A stretch of 54,303 nucleotides of DNA from Caryophanon sp. GTDB lineage: Bacteria; Bacillota; Bacilli; Bacillales_A; Planococcaceae. Position numbers and translations under genes: made by a program. Positions within the stretch are counted from its first letter, which is position 1. Every line of letters starts with the position of its first letter. The notes beneath the pieces were generated by a model that made no database searches, was not told where the DNA came from, and saw only the letters and a program-made list of their open reading frames with translations. Below are positions 1 to 8,075 of the stretch, in pieces. Location: assembly GCA_018384745.1 (NCBI GenBank), contig JAHAYH010000007.1, forward strand, positions 1-54,303, read 5' to 3'.

Positions 1-157
1 TTTATTTTAGTATTTTGCCTCTTGCTATTTAGTTTTTCTTATTGTATCACGGCCTGATTACAATCACGATTATTGTGCATTCGAGAAATTGGACAAGTCC
101 ACTCCCGATCCTTAAGGGTTAATTCCTTATAACCATTTTGGCCCACCATAAAATGAT

Positions 158-233
158 TCCGAAGTAGCTCAGTTGGTAGAGCATCCGGCTGTTAACCGGC
201 AGGTGGCAGGTTCGAGTCCTTCGTTCGGATCCA
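158..233 (+). tRNA. tRNA-Asn (GUU), imperfect cloverleaf
   Basis: A 76-base cloverleaf with encoded CCA. The acceptor strands are 158-164 and 223-229, and the anticodon loop at 189-195 carries GTT. D and T arms have the expected invariant bases (AGCTCAGTTGG, GGTTCGAGTCC). Pairing is poorer than in a normal tRNA: the seventh acceptor pair is G-G, one T-stem pair is C-T, the outer anticodon-stem pair is T-C, and the discriminator before CCA is T rather than the G usual for tRNA-Asn. It may be a decaying copy or may carry sequence errors. Identity by anticodon is clear; function is uncertain. Confidence 0.8.
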
Positions 234-237
234 TAAA

Positions 238-309
238 GGCCCGTTGGTCAAGTGGTTAAGACACCGCCCTTTCACGGCGGTAACACGGGTTCGAATCCCG
301 TACGGGTCA
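238..309 (+). tRNA. tRNA-Glu (UUC)
   Basis: A well-paired cloverleaf. The acceptor GGCCCGT pairs with ACGGGTC apart from one G-T, the anticodon stem CCGCC/GGCGG encloses a loop with TTC, and the T arm is CGGGTTCGAATCCCG. CCA is not encoded after the discriminator A at 309, so it must be added post-transcriptionally. It lies 4 bases after the preceding tRNA, and the two are probably co-transcribed. Confidence 0.95.
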
Positions 310-320
310 TACGTAGAAAA

Positions 321-350
321 GCATTTAGCATTCGCTAAGTGCTTTTTTTT
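321..350 (+). terminator. Rho-independent terminator of the tRNA unit
   Basis: A 9-bp stem (GCATTTAGC at 321-329 with GCTAAGTGC at 334-342) followed by eight T residues, just after tRNA-Glu. Confidence 0.9.
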
Positions 351-582
351 GTTGTTCAAAAAAATAATAGGGTAGATGAACTTTACGCATGTTAAACGAT
401 GAGCGATCAAGCATATGCGACGGAATACTATTTTCATTATTACATGACGATTGAATCGATCTAATCATGAATATCGCAATAAAAATATGTAGGAGTATGT
501 TAAAGAAGTGCAATTAGTGTACTTTTTTTTCATAATTCGATACAATAAAATAAATCGTATACGATGTATTGGAGGTGTAACG

Positions 583-1044
583 ATGATTGAGGCGAAGTTA
601 GATGAACAGCTTTGCTTTGAGGTATACCGAGCTGCAAGCCACTTTAATAAATTATATACACATGTATTAGCACCTTTTCAGTTAACATATTCACAATATT
701 TAGTGTTACTTGCATTATGGGAACAAGATGATGTGATGACAAAGCATATTGGAGAACGGTTAAATTTAGGGATTGGCACATTAAACCCAATTATTTCCAA
801 GTTACAGGAGCGAGGTTGGGTTAACAAAAATAGCGCGCCAAATGATAAGCGTGCGACAATTATTTCATTAACACCGTATGCAAAAGAGCAACGAGCAAGC
901 ATCGAGCAAGCGATTGCAGCGCAAATCGAAGCATGTCAGTACTTAGTTGAAGAAGGTCATGCACTTCGAGCGCAACTGCGTCAGTTAAATACATTTTTTG
1001 ATCACTTTTATGAAAAGGGGAATGGAAACGATGACAATTTATGA
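583..1044 (+). CDS. MarR/OhrR-family peroxide-sensing regulator
   Basis: A 153-residue winged-helix repressor. The start chosen is ATG 583, with GGAGG at 571-575 seven bases upstream; an in-frame start 75 bases earlier lacks a ribosome site. The segment LCFEVYRAASHFNKLY followed by LTYSQYLVLLALWE is the OhrR signature. Its single N-terminal cysteine, Cys11, is the residue that in OhrR is oxidised by organic hydroperoxides to release DNA; no second cysteine is near it. The winged-helix core lies around residues 45-105 (ERLNLGIGTLNPIISKLQERGW). The gene overlaps the following glutathione peroxidase by 14 bases, so both are probably translated together and self-regulated, with GPx in place of the ohrA partner usual in Bacillus. 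The redox role is inferred from the family. Confidence 0.85.
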   Translation: MIEAKLDEQLCFEVYRAASHFNKLYTHVLAPFQLTYSQYLVLLALWEQDDVMTKHIGERLNLGIGTLNPIISKLQERGWVNKNSAPNDKRATIISLTPYAKEQRASIEQAIAAQIEACQYLVEEGHALRAQLRQLNTFFDHFYEKGNGNDDNL

Positions 1045-1501
1045 TTTTAACGTAACATTAGCAAACGGCGAAGATTATTCACTTGAGAAGTATAAAGGAA
1101 AGCCAATGTTAATTGTGAACACAGCAACGAAATGTGGATTAACAGGACAGTTTGATGAACTAGAGCAACTTTATAAAAAGTATGAAGATGAAGGGCTTGT
1201 AGTGCTAGGCTTCCCATCAGACCAATTTAAACAGGAACTAAAGTCAGGAGAAGAAGCAGCAGAAGCATGTCGCTTAACGTACGGTGTGACGTTCCCGATG
1301 CATGAAATTGTGAAAGTAAATGGCAATGACGCGCATCCTTTATTTAAGCATGTAACAGAAAAAACAAAAGGTTTACTTGGCAAATCGGTGAAATGGAATT
1401 TTACGAAGTTTTTAGTAGATCGAGATGGCAATGTAGTGAAACGTTTTGCGCCAACGGATAAACCGATGAGCTTTGAAGAAGACATTCAAAAGGTATTATA
1501 A
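1031..1501 (+). CDS. Glutathione peroxidase family thiol peroxidase
   Basis: A 156-residue GPx-fold peroxidase, thioredoxin-like, probably cytoplasmic. The peroxidatic Cys35 sits in NTATKCGLTGQ, and Gln65 in FPSDQF and the Trp-Asn pair in VKWNFTKFL complete the catalytic tetrad. A resolving cysteine is present at Cys80 (EACRLTYGVTFP), so it likely uses thioredoxin or another thiol donor rather than glutathione. The usual FPCNQF cysteine is replaced by serine. ATG 1031 is preferred over ATG 1022 because GGGG at 1017-1020 then has a 10-base spacer. It overlaps the OhrR-like gene, which implies peroxide-inducible expression. A terminator follows directly. Confidence 0.9.
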   Translation: MTIYDFNVTLANGEDYSLEKYKGKPMLIVNTATKCGLTGQFDELEQLYKKYEDEGLVVLGFPSDQFKQELKSGEEAAEACRLTYGVTFPMHEIVKVNGNDAHPLFKHVTEKTKGLLGKSVKWNFTKFLVDRDGNVVKRFAPTDKPMSFEEDIQKVL

Positions 1502-1508
1502 AGTATGT

Positions 1509-1548
1509 GGCAGTGTGTACGAAATTTTCGCGCATGCTGTCTTTTTTT
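1509..1548 (+). terminator. Terminator after the peroxidase gene
   Basis: A 13-bp imperfect stem with several G-T pairs (1509-1521 with 1529-1541), then T7. It lies 8 bases after the stop codon. Confidence 0.75.
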
Positions 1549-1694
1549 ATGCGTTAATGCGCTTTATTCTATACGGCGCTCCGTACAACATGCGGCAAAT
1601 ATAGTGGAACGAGTACTTTTACCATTATACATTTAGGAAAGACTATATTATTATTTTAAATAGAGATGTATTTTATAAAGAAAGGACTACATGT

Positions 1695-2567
1695 ATGCCA
1701 GAGAAGAAAGTAGAAAAAGTAAGTGCATTACAAATGACAAGTAAAGTCATCATGATTATTGTTGGTGGTTTTATTGCAGCGTATGGATTAGAAGCTGTTT
1801 TAATTCCAAACAATGTATCTGATGGAGGGGTAACCGGTTTAAGTATCGTCGGTTCTCAATTATTCGGCTTACCATTAGGAGCACTCATCGCCATTTTAAA
1901 TATTCCATTTATCTTTTTAGGGTATAAGCAAATTGGTCGAACATTTGCTATTTTATCGGTAATTGGTATTGCGGCGTTATCATTAGGTACGATCTTCATG
2001 CATAAAGTGCCGACAATTATTGAAGGTGACACGCTACTTATTACAGTTGTCGGCGGTATTATTTTAGGTTTAGGGATGGGTATTGCTCTTCGTAACGGTG
2101 GTGCGTTAGATGGCATTGATATGTTAGCCGTACTACTGTCTCGTAAATTGCCGTTTGGAACGAGTGATTTAATTTTATTTTTAAATGCATTTGTCTTCAT
2201 TGTTGTATCGTTCGTATTCGGTTTAAAAGGTGCGATTTTATCTGTGATTGCTTACTTCATCGCCTCAAAAGTTATTCACATCGTAGAAGAGGGATTAAGT
2301 GGTTCGAAAAGCTTCCGTATTATTACGTCGAAGTCGGATGAAATGGTGGAAATAATTCGTGACCGTCTTGGCCGTAGCGCAACGTTAAACACTGTACAAG
2401 GTGCATACTCAAACCAAGAATTCCAAGAAATCAATTGTATTATTAACCGCTTAGAGGAACGTAAAATGAAGGATATTATTCGTGAAATCGATCCAAAAGC
2501 GTTCGTTACCATTTATGAAGTTGTTGAAGTAAGAGGCGGCAACTTCCAAAAGAAAGATATTCACTAA
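1695..2567 (+). CDS. YitT family membrane protein (DUF161 + DUF2179)
   Basis: A 290-residue protein of the YitT family. Residues about 15-215 hold five to six hydrophobic segments (for example IIMIIVGGFIAAYGLEAVLIP and LLITVVGGIILGLGMGIAL) with the family motif GLEAVLIPNNVSDGGVTGLS. The C-terminal 75 residues form the soluble DUF2179 domain (FRIITSKSDEMVEIIRDRLGRSATL). The family is common in Firmicutes; its transport or regulatory role is not established. The gene is single, with AAAGGA upstream of ATG 1695, and is closed by a bidirectional terminator shared with the convergent TetR gene. Confidence 0.88.
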   Translation: MPEKKVEKVSALQMTSKVIMIIVGGFIAAYGLEAVLIPNNVSDGGVTGLSIVGSQLFGLPLGALIAILNIPFIFLGYKQIGRTFAILSVIGIAALSLGTIFMHKVPTIIEGDTLLITVVGGIILGLGMGIALRNGGALDGIDMLAVLLSRKLPFGTSDLILFLNAFVFIVVSFVFGLKGAILSVIAYFIASKVIHIVEEGLSGSKSFRIITSKSDEMVEIIRDRLGRSATLNTVQGAYSNQEFQEINCIINRLEERKMKDIIREIDPKAFVTIYEVVEVRGGNFQKKDIH

Positions 2568-2570
2568 AAA

Positions 2571-2605
2571 AACGCTGGACGAATCATTTCGTCTAGCGTT
2601 TTTCG
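2571..2605. terminator. Bidirectional terminator between yitT-like and tetR genes
   Basis: A 13-bp stem, AACGCTGGACGAA (2571-2583) with TTCGTCTAGCGTT (2588-2600), flanked by A6 on one side and T5 on the other. The last codons of the convergent TetR gene lie inside it. Confidence 0.9.
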
Positions 2606-3435
2606 TGTAGTTGAAAGTGGCAGCGAAGAATGATCGCTAGCCATTTCGTTTCTGCATGTGCACTCATTGTTTGAAGTAGCCCTTCTAGTAACACAGGAGA
2701 CAGTGTAGGCGCTTGTAATTGCTCATGTAGCAATATAGCCGCTTCACGCAATAGAGCGTCTGGGAGCTCTTGTATAAGCTGCTGCAGCAATGCCATCGTC
2801 TCCTGTTTTGAAACAACAGGCTCATAAAATGGATGAATGAGCATGCCTTCTTCGATGACAGGTAGCGTTGCGTACGTCGCTTGAATCGTCACCTTTTCAA
2901 CAAGCGCATGGCAAAATGTGTGCAGGTCGTCTGGCGGCGTCATGTCGCGGAAAAAAAGTTCGCCGTACATGCCAACTAAGCCGCGTGTGAAAAAAATCGT
3001 ATCATTGATCATCGAAGGGGCAAGGTTTGGAAATTGCTTTTCAATAATTGTACGAAGCTTCATCGTCATGAGACGGTCATAATCTTGTAGTTGCTCAAGT
3101 AGACTTGTATTCAATGTTTTAGGTAAATCATTCATCAACACTTTGGCAAAGCTTGCACGTTCATTAAAGTTTGTATAAATAAAATAAAAGTAATGATACA
3201 GTAAATTTTGTTGTTGGCTCGTCTTTGTGACCAAAGAGTCAATGTGTAGGAGCAAGTCGGTCATGAATGTATGAACCATCGCGAGTACGAGTTCATCTTT
3301 TGATTTAAATGATAAGTAGAATGCACCTTTGGAAATGCCGCTACGTTCGGTGATTTGCTGTATAGACGTAGCTTCGATTCCTTGTGTTGCAAAAAGCTCG
3401 AGGGCGTTTTGCATGATGAGTTGTTTTTTAAGCAT
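2593..3435 (-). CDS. TetR/AcrR family transcriptional repressor
   Basis: A 280-residue regulator. The N-terminal TetR DNA-binding domain covers residues 1-60, with the helix-turn-helix around 25-45 (TSIQQITERSGISKGAFYLSF). The remaining 220 residues are a ligand/dimerisation domain longer than average for the family. The start chosen is at 3435 because GGAGGG lies 10 bases upstream; a longer reading frame would run into the divergent pump gene. It is divergent from the SwrC-like RND transporter with 103 bases between starts, so it most likely represses that pump and itself. The inducing ligand is unknown. Confidence 0.85.
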   Translation of the reverse strand: MLKKQLIMQNALELFATQGIEATSIQQITERSGISKGAFYLSFKSKDELVLAMVHTFMTDLLLHIDSLVTKTSQQQNLLYHYFYFIYTNFNERASFAKVLMNDLPKTLNTSLLEQLQDYDRLMTMKLRTIIEKQFPNLAPSMINDTIFFTRGLVGMYGELFFRDMTPPDDLHTFCHALVEKVTIQATYATLPVIEEGMLIHPFYEPVVSKQETMALLQQLIQELPDALLREAAILLHEQLQAPTLSPVLLEGLLQTMSAHAETKWLAIILRCHFQLHEKR

Positions 3436-3462
3436 AATTTTTGAGCCCTCCGTTGCGATTAA

Positions 3463-3515
3463 TTGACTTTTGACCAAGTAGTCATTAGTATAAGAAATGT
3501 TCAATAGAAAGTCAA
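3463..3515. promoter_or_regulatory. Candidate operator region for the TetR/RND pair
   Basis: Between the divergent starts lies an imperfect dyad TGAC-N6-GTCA (3471-3484) and a wider inverted pair, TTGACTTT (3463-3470) with AAAGTCAA (3508-3515), around a TATAAG hexamer. The layout suits a TetR operator; binding is inferred. Confidence 0.35.
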
Positions 3516-3538
3516 ATTTCATAAAGGTAGGTGCACAT

Positions 3539-6500
3539 GTGAAAGGTTTAGTAAATTTCGTGCTGAAAAATAAGCTTGCTGTATGGTTATTAACGATCAT
3601 CATTACAGTCGGTGGTATTTATTCAGGTACACGAATGAAGATGGAATCCATTCCAGATATTTCGATTCCTTACTTAATCGTGATGGGTGTATATCCAGGC
3701 GCGACACCAGAGCAAGTAATGGATGACGTCTCGATTCCAATGGAGAAAGCGTTTGAAGGGCTTGAGGATGTAAAAGCAGTGTTTTCAACATCTTCATCAA
3801 ACGTCGCGCAAGTACAGATTGAGTATGAGTACGGCGTAGATATGGATGAGAAGAAACGTGAGCTACAATCTACAATGGAAACAATTACGTTACCAGAAGA
3901 GGTAGAAGACCCAACAATTATGGCGATCAGCATGAATATGATGCCAGTTGTTGCGTTATCGGTTAGTGACAAAGATGGTGACATCGTTTCATTAACAGAG
4001 AAAGTCGAAAAAACGTTATTACCAGCGATTGAAAAAATCGACGGTGTAGCATCAGCGACTGTCACGGGTCAGCATTTAAACGAAGTACAATTTACGTATA
4101 ATACAGAAAAAATGGCGGAGCTTGGGGTAACTGAGGACGCTGTGAAGCAAATGATCGAGGCAAGCGACATCGCCTTATCACTTGGCTTATATGAATTTGA
4201 GGAAGCGGAAGAAGCAGTTTCTGTCGATGGTAAAATTCCAACAGTCGATGCGTTAAAAGAAATTTTAATTCCGGTAACACCTTCAGCTGCGAATCCAACA
4301 CCATTTGTGAAACTGGGCGATATCGCAACGATTGAAACGGTTGGTAAAGTACAGTCGATTTCGCGTACGAACGGTGCAGATGCGATTTCAATTCAAATCG
4401 TTAAAGCACAAACAGCGAATACGGTGACAGTTGTGAACGCGGTGAAGGAATTAATCGATGAGCAAAAGGACGAAAATCCATCGCTTGTTATCGATGTAAC
4501 ACTTGACCAAGCGGAGCCGATTGAAGCGTCGGTATTTGCGATGATTGAAAAAGCATTGTTCGGTGGCGGGATTGCAGTCTTAATTATTTTACTGTTTTTA
4601 CGCGACTGGCGTTCAACAATCATTTCGATCATTTCGATTCCAGTATCGATTTTCATGGCACTTCTTGTGTTAAATTGGTTAGACATTACGTTAAATATTA
4701 TGACGCTTGGTGCGATTACAGTCGCAATCGGACGCGTAATCGATGACTCGATCGTCGTTGTTGAAAATATTTATCGACGTCTACATTTAAAAGGTGAGAA
4801 ATTAACAGGTCGTGCGCTTATTCGCGAGGCGACAATTGAAATGTTCAAGCCAATTTTATCGTCAACGTTAGTAACGATTGCGGTGTTCGCACCACTTATT
4901 TTCGTAGGCGGCATGGTTGGGGAACTATTTTTACCATTCGCATTAACGATGTCATTTGCGTTAATTGCGTCATTAATCGTGGCGATTACAATTGTACCAG
5001 CACTATCGCACACGTTGTTCTTCAAAAAGCTATATAGCGAAAAAACAGAGAGCAACCATAAAGAAGTTGGCAAGCTAGCCCTTTGGTTCAAAGGCTTCTT
5101 ACAAAAATGTTTAAATCATAAATGGATTACATCGATTGTTGCAGTGGTGCTATTAGCTGGTTCAATCGCGTTAACGCCAATTATCGGTTTCTCATTTATG
5201 GGGTCAGAAGTAGAGAAAATGATGTATGTGACGTACACACCGGAAACAGGTGAGAAAACGGAACAAACAATTCAAAATATCGAAGAAGTCGAAAAAGCGA
5301 TGATGGACCGTGGTGATATTGATATTACACAATTATCAATTACAACAGAGCCATCAACAGACCCTTCAGCAATGATGATGGGTGGCGGCGCTGGCGGCGG
5401 TTTAATGTATTTAATTTTTGACGACAGCATTTCAAATGATGAATTTGCGAAAGCACAAGAAGAAGTGATGGCGTACTTAACGGATTTAGATCAATCAGGT
5501 ACGTGGAAGCAACAAGACTTCTCAATGGGCATGTCATCAAACTCAGTGAGCTATACGTTCTACTCAGAGGATTTAGATGATTTATTAGCCGTTATGAAAG
5601 ATGCAGAGGCAGCATTACAAGACGTGAAAGGGTTAGAAAACATCTCATCAGATGCTGAAGATCCATATGTAGAACATGTCTTTAAAGTAGACCAAGCAAA
5701 CGTTTTACAATACGGTTTAACGACAGGTCAAATCGTCATGGCACTTTCAGAAACAGGTGCAAAAGAAGTGTTAACGACGGTTGAATATGACGGACAAGAT
5801 ATCGATGTTGTTGTGCAGCGTGAAGCAAAAGCAGCGGCGAAAAATATCGATGACGTCTTAGCAACAGAAATTCAAACGGCAACAGGCGAAACGATGACAA
5901 TTGGTGAGCTTGTTGAAGTGGAAGAAAGCACAACGTTAACGTCATTATCACGTTCAGAAGGTGAATACTACGCAGCGGTTTCAGCGGACATTACAGAAGA
6001 TGATATTTCGGGTCCAACGAGCGCAGCACAAAAAGAAATCGATAAAATCGAGCTTCCAGAAGGCGTAACATTAAACGAAGCAGGTGTATCTGCAGATATC
6101 GCAGAAACATTTACGAAGCTAGGTGTTGCAATGGTGGCAGCGATTGCGATTGTTTACTTCATTTTAGTTGTGACATTCGGTGAAGGTTTAGCACCGTTTG
6201 CGATTTTAACATCGTTACCATTTGCGGTAATCGGTTCATTCGTCGGTTTACTTATTACAGGACAAACAATTTCTGTTTCTGTTATGATGGGCTTACTGAT
6301 GTTAATCGGGATTGTCGTAACGAATGCGATTGTACTTGTTGACCGCATCATTCAAATGGAGCACGCGGGATTAAACATGCGTGATGCCATTTTAGAAGCG
6401 GGTGCAACACGTTTACGTCCGATTTTAATGACAGCGATCGCAACAATTGGGGCAATGCTTCCGATGGCGATTTTAGAAGGTGGCGGCGGTTTAATTTCAA

Positions 6501-6631
6501 AAGACTTAGCGGTTACGGTAATTGGCGGTTTATTCTCGTCTACATTACTAACATTAATCGTCGTGCCAGTCGTATACGAAGTGCTATCGAAGCTATTTAA
6601 GAAAAATCGTAAAGACGTACAAGATAATTAA
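3539..6631 (+). CDS. swrC: RND family efflux pump, SwrC/YerP-like
   Basis: A 1030-residue proton-driven exporter with the full RND layout: TM1 at about 12-30, a periplasmic-side loop to residue 335, six helices, a second loop of about 290 residues, and five more helices. The proton-relay pair Asp402-Asp403 sits in GRVIDDSIVVVENIYR, and the helix-10 segment is VVTNAIVLVDRI as in SwrC-type pumps. The start chosen is GTG 3539, with AGGTAGG at the right distance; the open frame extends further upstream without support. B. subtilis SwrC exports surfactin and confers lipopeptide and acriflavine tolerance; the substrate here is unknown. Control by the divergent TetR protein is likely. Confidence 0.9.
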   Translation: MKGLVNFVLKNKLAVWLLTIIITVGGIYSGTRMKMESIPDISIPYLIVMGVYPGATPEQVMDDVSIPMEKAFEGLEDVKAVFSTSSSNVAQVQIEYEYGVDMDEKKRELQSTMETITLPEEVEDPTIMAISMNMMPVVALSVSDKDGDIVSLTEKVEKTLLPAIEKIDGVASATVTGQHLNEVQFTYNTEKMAELGVTEDAVKQMIEASDIALSLGLYEFEEAEEAVSVDGKIPTVDALKEILIPVTPSAANPTPFVKLGDIATIETVGKVQSISRTNGADAISIQIVKAQTANTVTVVNAVKELIDEQKDENPSLVIDVTLDQAEPIEASVFAMIEKALFGGGIAVLIILLFLRDWRSTIISIISIPVSIFMALLVLNWLDITLNIMTLGAITVAIGRVIDDSIVVVENIYRRLHLKGEKLTGRALIREATIEMFKPILSSTLVTIAVFAPLIFVGGMVGELFLPFALTMSFALIASLIVAITIVPALSHTLFFKKLYSEKTESNHKEVGKLALWFKGFLQKCLNHKWITSIVAVVLLAGSIALTPIIGFSFMGSEVEKMMYVTYTPETGEKTEQTIQNIEEVEKAMMDRGDIDITQLSITTEPSTDPSAMMMGGGAGGGLMYLIFDDSISNDEFAKAQEEVMAYLTDLDQSGTWKQQDFSMGMSSNSVSYTFYSEDLDDLLAVMKDAEAALQDVKGLENISSDAEDPYVEHVFKVDQANVLQYGLTTGQIVMALSETGAKEVLTTVEYDGQDIDVVVQREAKAAAKNIDDVLATEIQTATGETMTIGELVEVEESTTLTSLSRSEGEYYAAVSADITEDDISGPTSAAQKEIDKIELPEGVTLNEAGVSADIAETFTKLGVAMVAAIAIVYFILVVTFGEGLAPFAILTSLPFAVIGSFVGLLITGQTISVSVMMGLLMLIGIVVTNAIVLVDRIIQMEHAGLNMRDAILEAGATRLRPILMTAIATIGAMLPMAILEGGGGLISKDLAVTVIGGLFSSTLLTLIVVPVVYEVLSKLFKKNRKDVQDN

Positions 6632-6637
6632 TCATGA

Positions 6638-6677
6638 GAGAGCAAACCGCTAAAGTGGCGGGGCGCTCTCTTTTTTT
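6638..6677 (+). terminator. Terminator after the RND pump gene
   Basis: The stem GAGAGC (6638-6643) with GCTCTC (6665-6670) has an inner CCGC/GTGG helix and is followed by T7. Confidence 0.85.
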
Positions 6678-6692
6678 CGAGGTGGAGCATAT

Positions 6693-7385
6693 ATGGAATT
6701 TAGCGTACAAGATGGTCGACAGCACATGGCAAAGTTTATGCTGAGCTATAAGTTTGCGCTTGCAGAAATGACGACGAAAATCGATATTTTACGCGAGGAA
6801 TTTCGTTTAATACACGATTACAATCCGATTGAGCATGTGAACAGTCGATTGAAGTCCCCGGAAAGCATTTTGCAAAAAGTGGAGAAAAAAGGACTTGAGA
6901 TGACGCTTGAAGCGATTGAGGCAAACATTCACGATATCGCTGGCGTGCGCATCGTTTGTTCATTTGAGGAAGACCTTTACCGTGTGGCGAATATGCTTTG
7001 TGCGCAGCGCGATGTGAAAGTAGTGGCGCAAAAAGATTACATCGCAAATCCAAAGGACAACGGTTATCGCAGCTTGCATGTCATCGTGAAAATTCCAGTG
7101 TTTTTATCAGACGGCATGCGCGAAGTATTTGTGGAGTTACAGCTGCGAACGATTGCGATGGATTTTTGGGCAAGTTTAGAGCATAAAATTTATTATAAAT
7201 ATGAAAAAGACGTACCCGCACGCATTCGCACAGAGCTACAGGAAGCGGCTGAACAAGCGGCAGCACTCGACCGTAAAATGGCACGTCTTAACGAGGAAAT
7301 TAATATTTTAAAGGAGCTAGATGGCACGAACGATACGAGCCTTGGAAAATACATTCGCGACTTCGTACAGGCGAATATGAAGTAA
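6693..7385 (+). CDS. relP: Small alarmone synthetase RelP/YwaC (GTP pyrophosphokinase)
   Basis: A 230-residue single-domain (p)ppGpp synthetase that transfers pyrophosphate from ATP to GDP/GTP. It has no hydrolase, TGS or ACT domain. Diagnostic segments are YKFALAEMTTKID, HDYNPIEHVNSRLK, DIAGVRIVCSF, NPKDNGYRSLH (substrate loop) and ELQLRTIAMDFWASLEHK. These match the YwaC/RelP branch (SasA of B. subtilis) better than YjbM/RelQ. AGGTGGAG precedes ATG 6693. In B. subtilis ywaC responds to cell-wall stress through ECF sigma factors; no such promoter is visible in the short spacer here. The gene abuts the convergent acetyltransferase. Confidence 0.88.
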   Translation: MEFSVQDGRQHMAKFMLSYKFALAEMTTKIDILREEFRLIHDYNPIEHVNSRLKSPESILQKVEKKGLEMTLEAIEANIHDIAGVRIVCSFEEDLYRVANMLCAQRDVKVVAQKDYIANPKDNGYRSLHVIVKIPVFLSDGMREVFVELQLRTIAMDFWASLEHKIYYKYEKDVPARIRTELQEAAEQAAALDRKMARLNEEINILKELDGTNDTSLGKYIRDFVQANMK

Positions 7386-7910
7386 TTAGCGATACAGGCG
7401 GTCGTAATCGCTTTTTAGCATGCTCATATGGATTTCATCGACGAAGCGTCCGTTATAAAATGTCGCTTCGCGCGCAATGCCTTCAACGACAAAGCCGACT
7501 TTTTCATATACGCGTTTTGCACGCGGATTGTATGCGAGCACTTGTAGCTCTAAGCGATTGAGCTGCACATCTTCAAAAACGTAGCGAATAAAATGAAGCA
7601 TGGCTTCGGTACCGTATCCTTTGTTTGCGTCGTCTAGCGAATGAAGCGAAATGCGCATAGCACCGCGCTTATTTTTTTCATCGACATCAAGCAACGATAC
7701 TTCACCGAGTAACGCATCGGTTTCCTTATGACAAATCGCAAAATCCATGCGTGAGCGGTCGGTCGCTGCGCGCATAATAAACGCCTCGATCGCCTCTACT
7801 GTAAAGTGGTCGGTCGTGCTTGTGAAATAGCGGATTTCCTCATCTTCAGTGGAAGCAAGTATTTGCGGTGCATCCTGCATTTGTAACGGGCGTAAATAAA
7901 CACGGTTCAT
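7386..7910 (-). CDS. GNAT family N-acetyltransferase, RimJ/RimL type
   Basis: A 174-residue acetyl-CoA-dependent acyltransferase. RPLQMQDAPQIL at the N terminus, a central acetyl-CoA-binding segment (HSLDDANKGYGTEAM) and RLELQVLAYNPRAKRVYEKVGFVVEG at the C terminus are typical of the RimJ/RimL ribosomal-protein acetyltransferase branch. The acceptor could equally be a small molecule or antibiotic. The start is at 7910, preceded by AAGGAG; an upstream extension in frame is AT-rich and unsupported. Monocistronic, convergent with relP. Confidence 0.85.
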   Translation of the reverse strand: MNRVYLRPLQMQDAPQILASTEDEEIRYFTSTTDHFTVEAIEAFIMRAATDRSRMDFAICHKETDALLGEVSLLDVDEKNKRGAMRISLHSLDDANKGYGTEAMLHFIRYVFEDVQLNRLELQVLAYNPRAKRVYEKVGFVVEGIAREATFYNGRFVDEIHMSMLKSDYDRLYR

Positions 7911-8014
7911 AGCAGTCGCTCCTTTTTTGTTTGTTGTTATAAGTAATTGTAGAGGAAAGCGTTGAAATGAGCTAGTGAATGCAAATTTACAACAGCGATT
8001 AACGAAAAAATAGC

Positions 8015-8062
8015 ACAACAAAGCCATCGCAGAAATCGTGAAGATCTGGATGGCTTTTTGTT
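8015..8062 (-). terminator. Terminator downstream of topB
   Basis: An 8-bp stem, AAGCCATC (8021-8028) with GATGGCTT (8049-8056), can be extended by ACAACA/TGTTGT arms. It lies just past the topB stop on the reverse strand, with U-rich sequence following. Confidence 0.65.
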
Positions 8063-8075
8063 GTCTTAACGACGA

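Noticed and set aside
1-157. Possible 5S rRNA or tRNA end at the window start
   Set aside because: No rRNA core motif or cloverleaf could be drawn upstream of 158.
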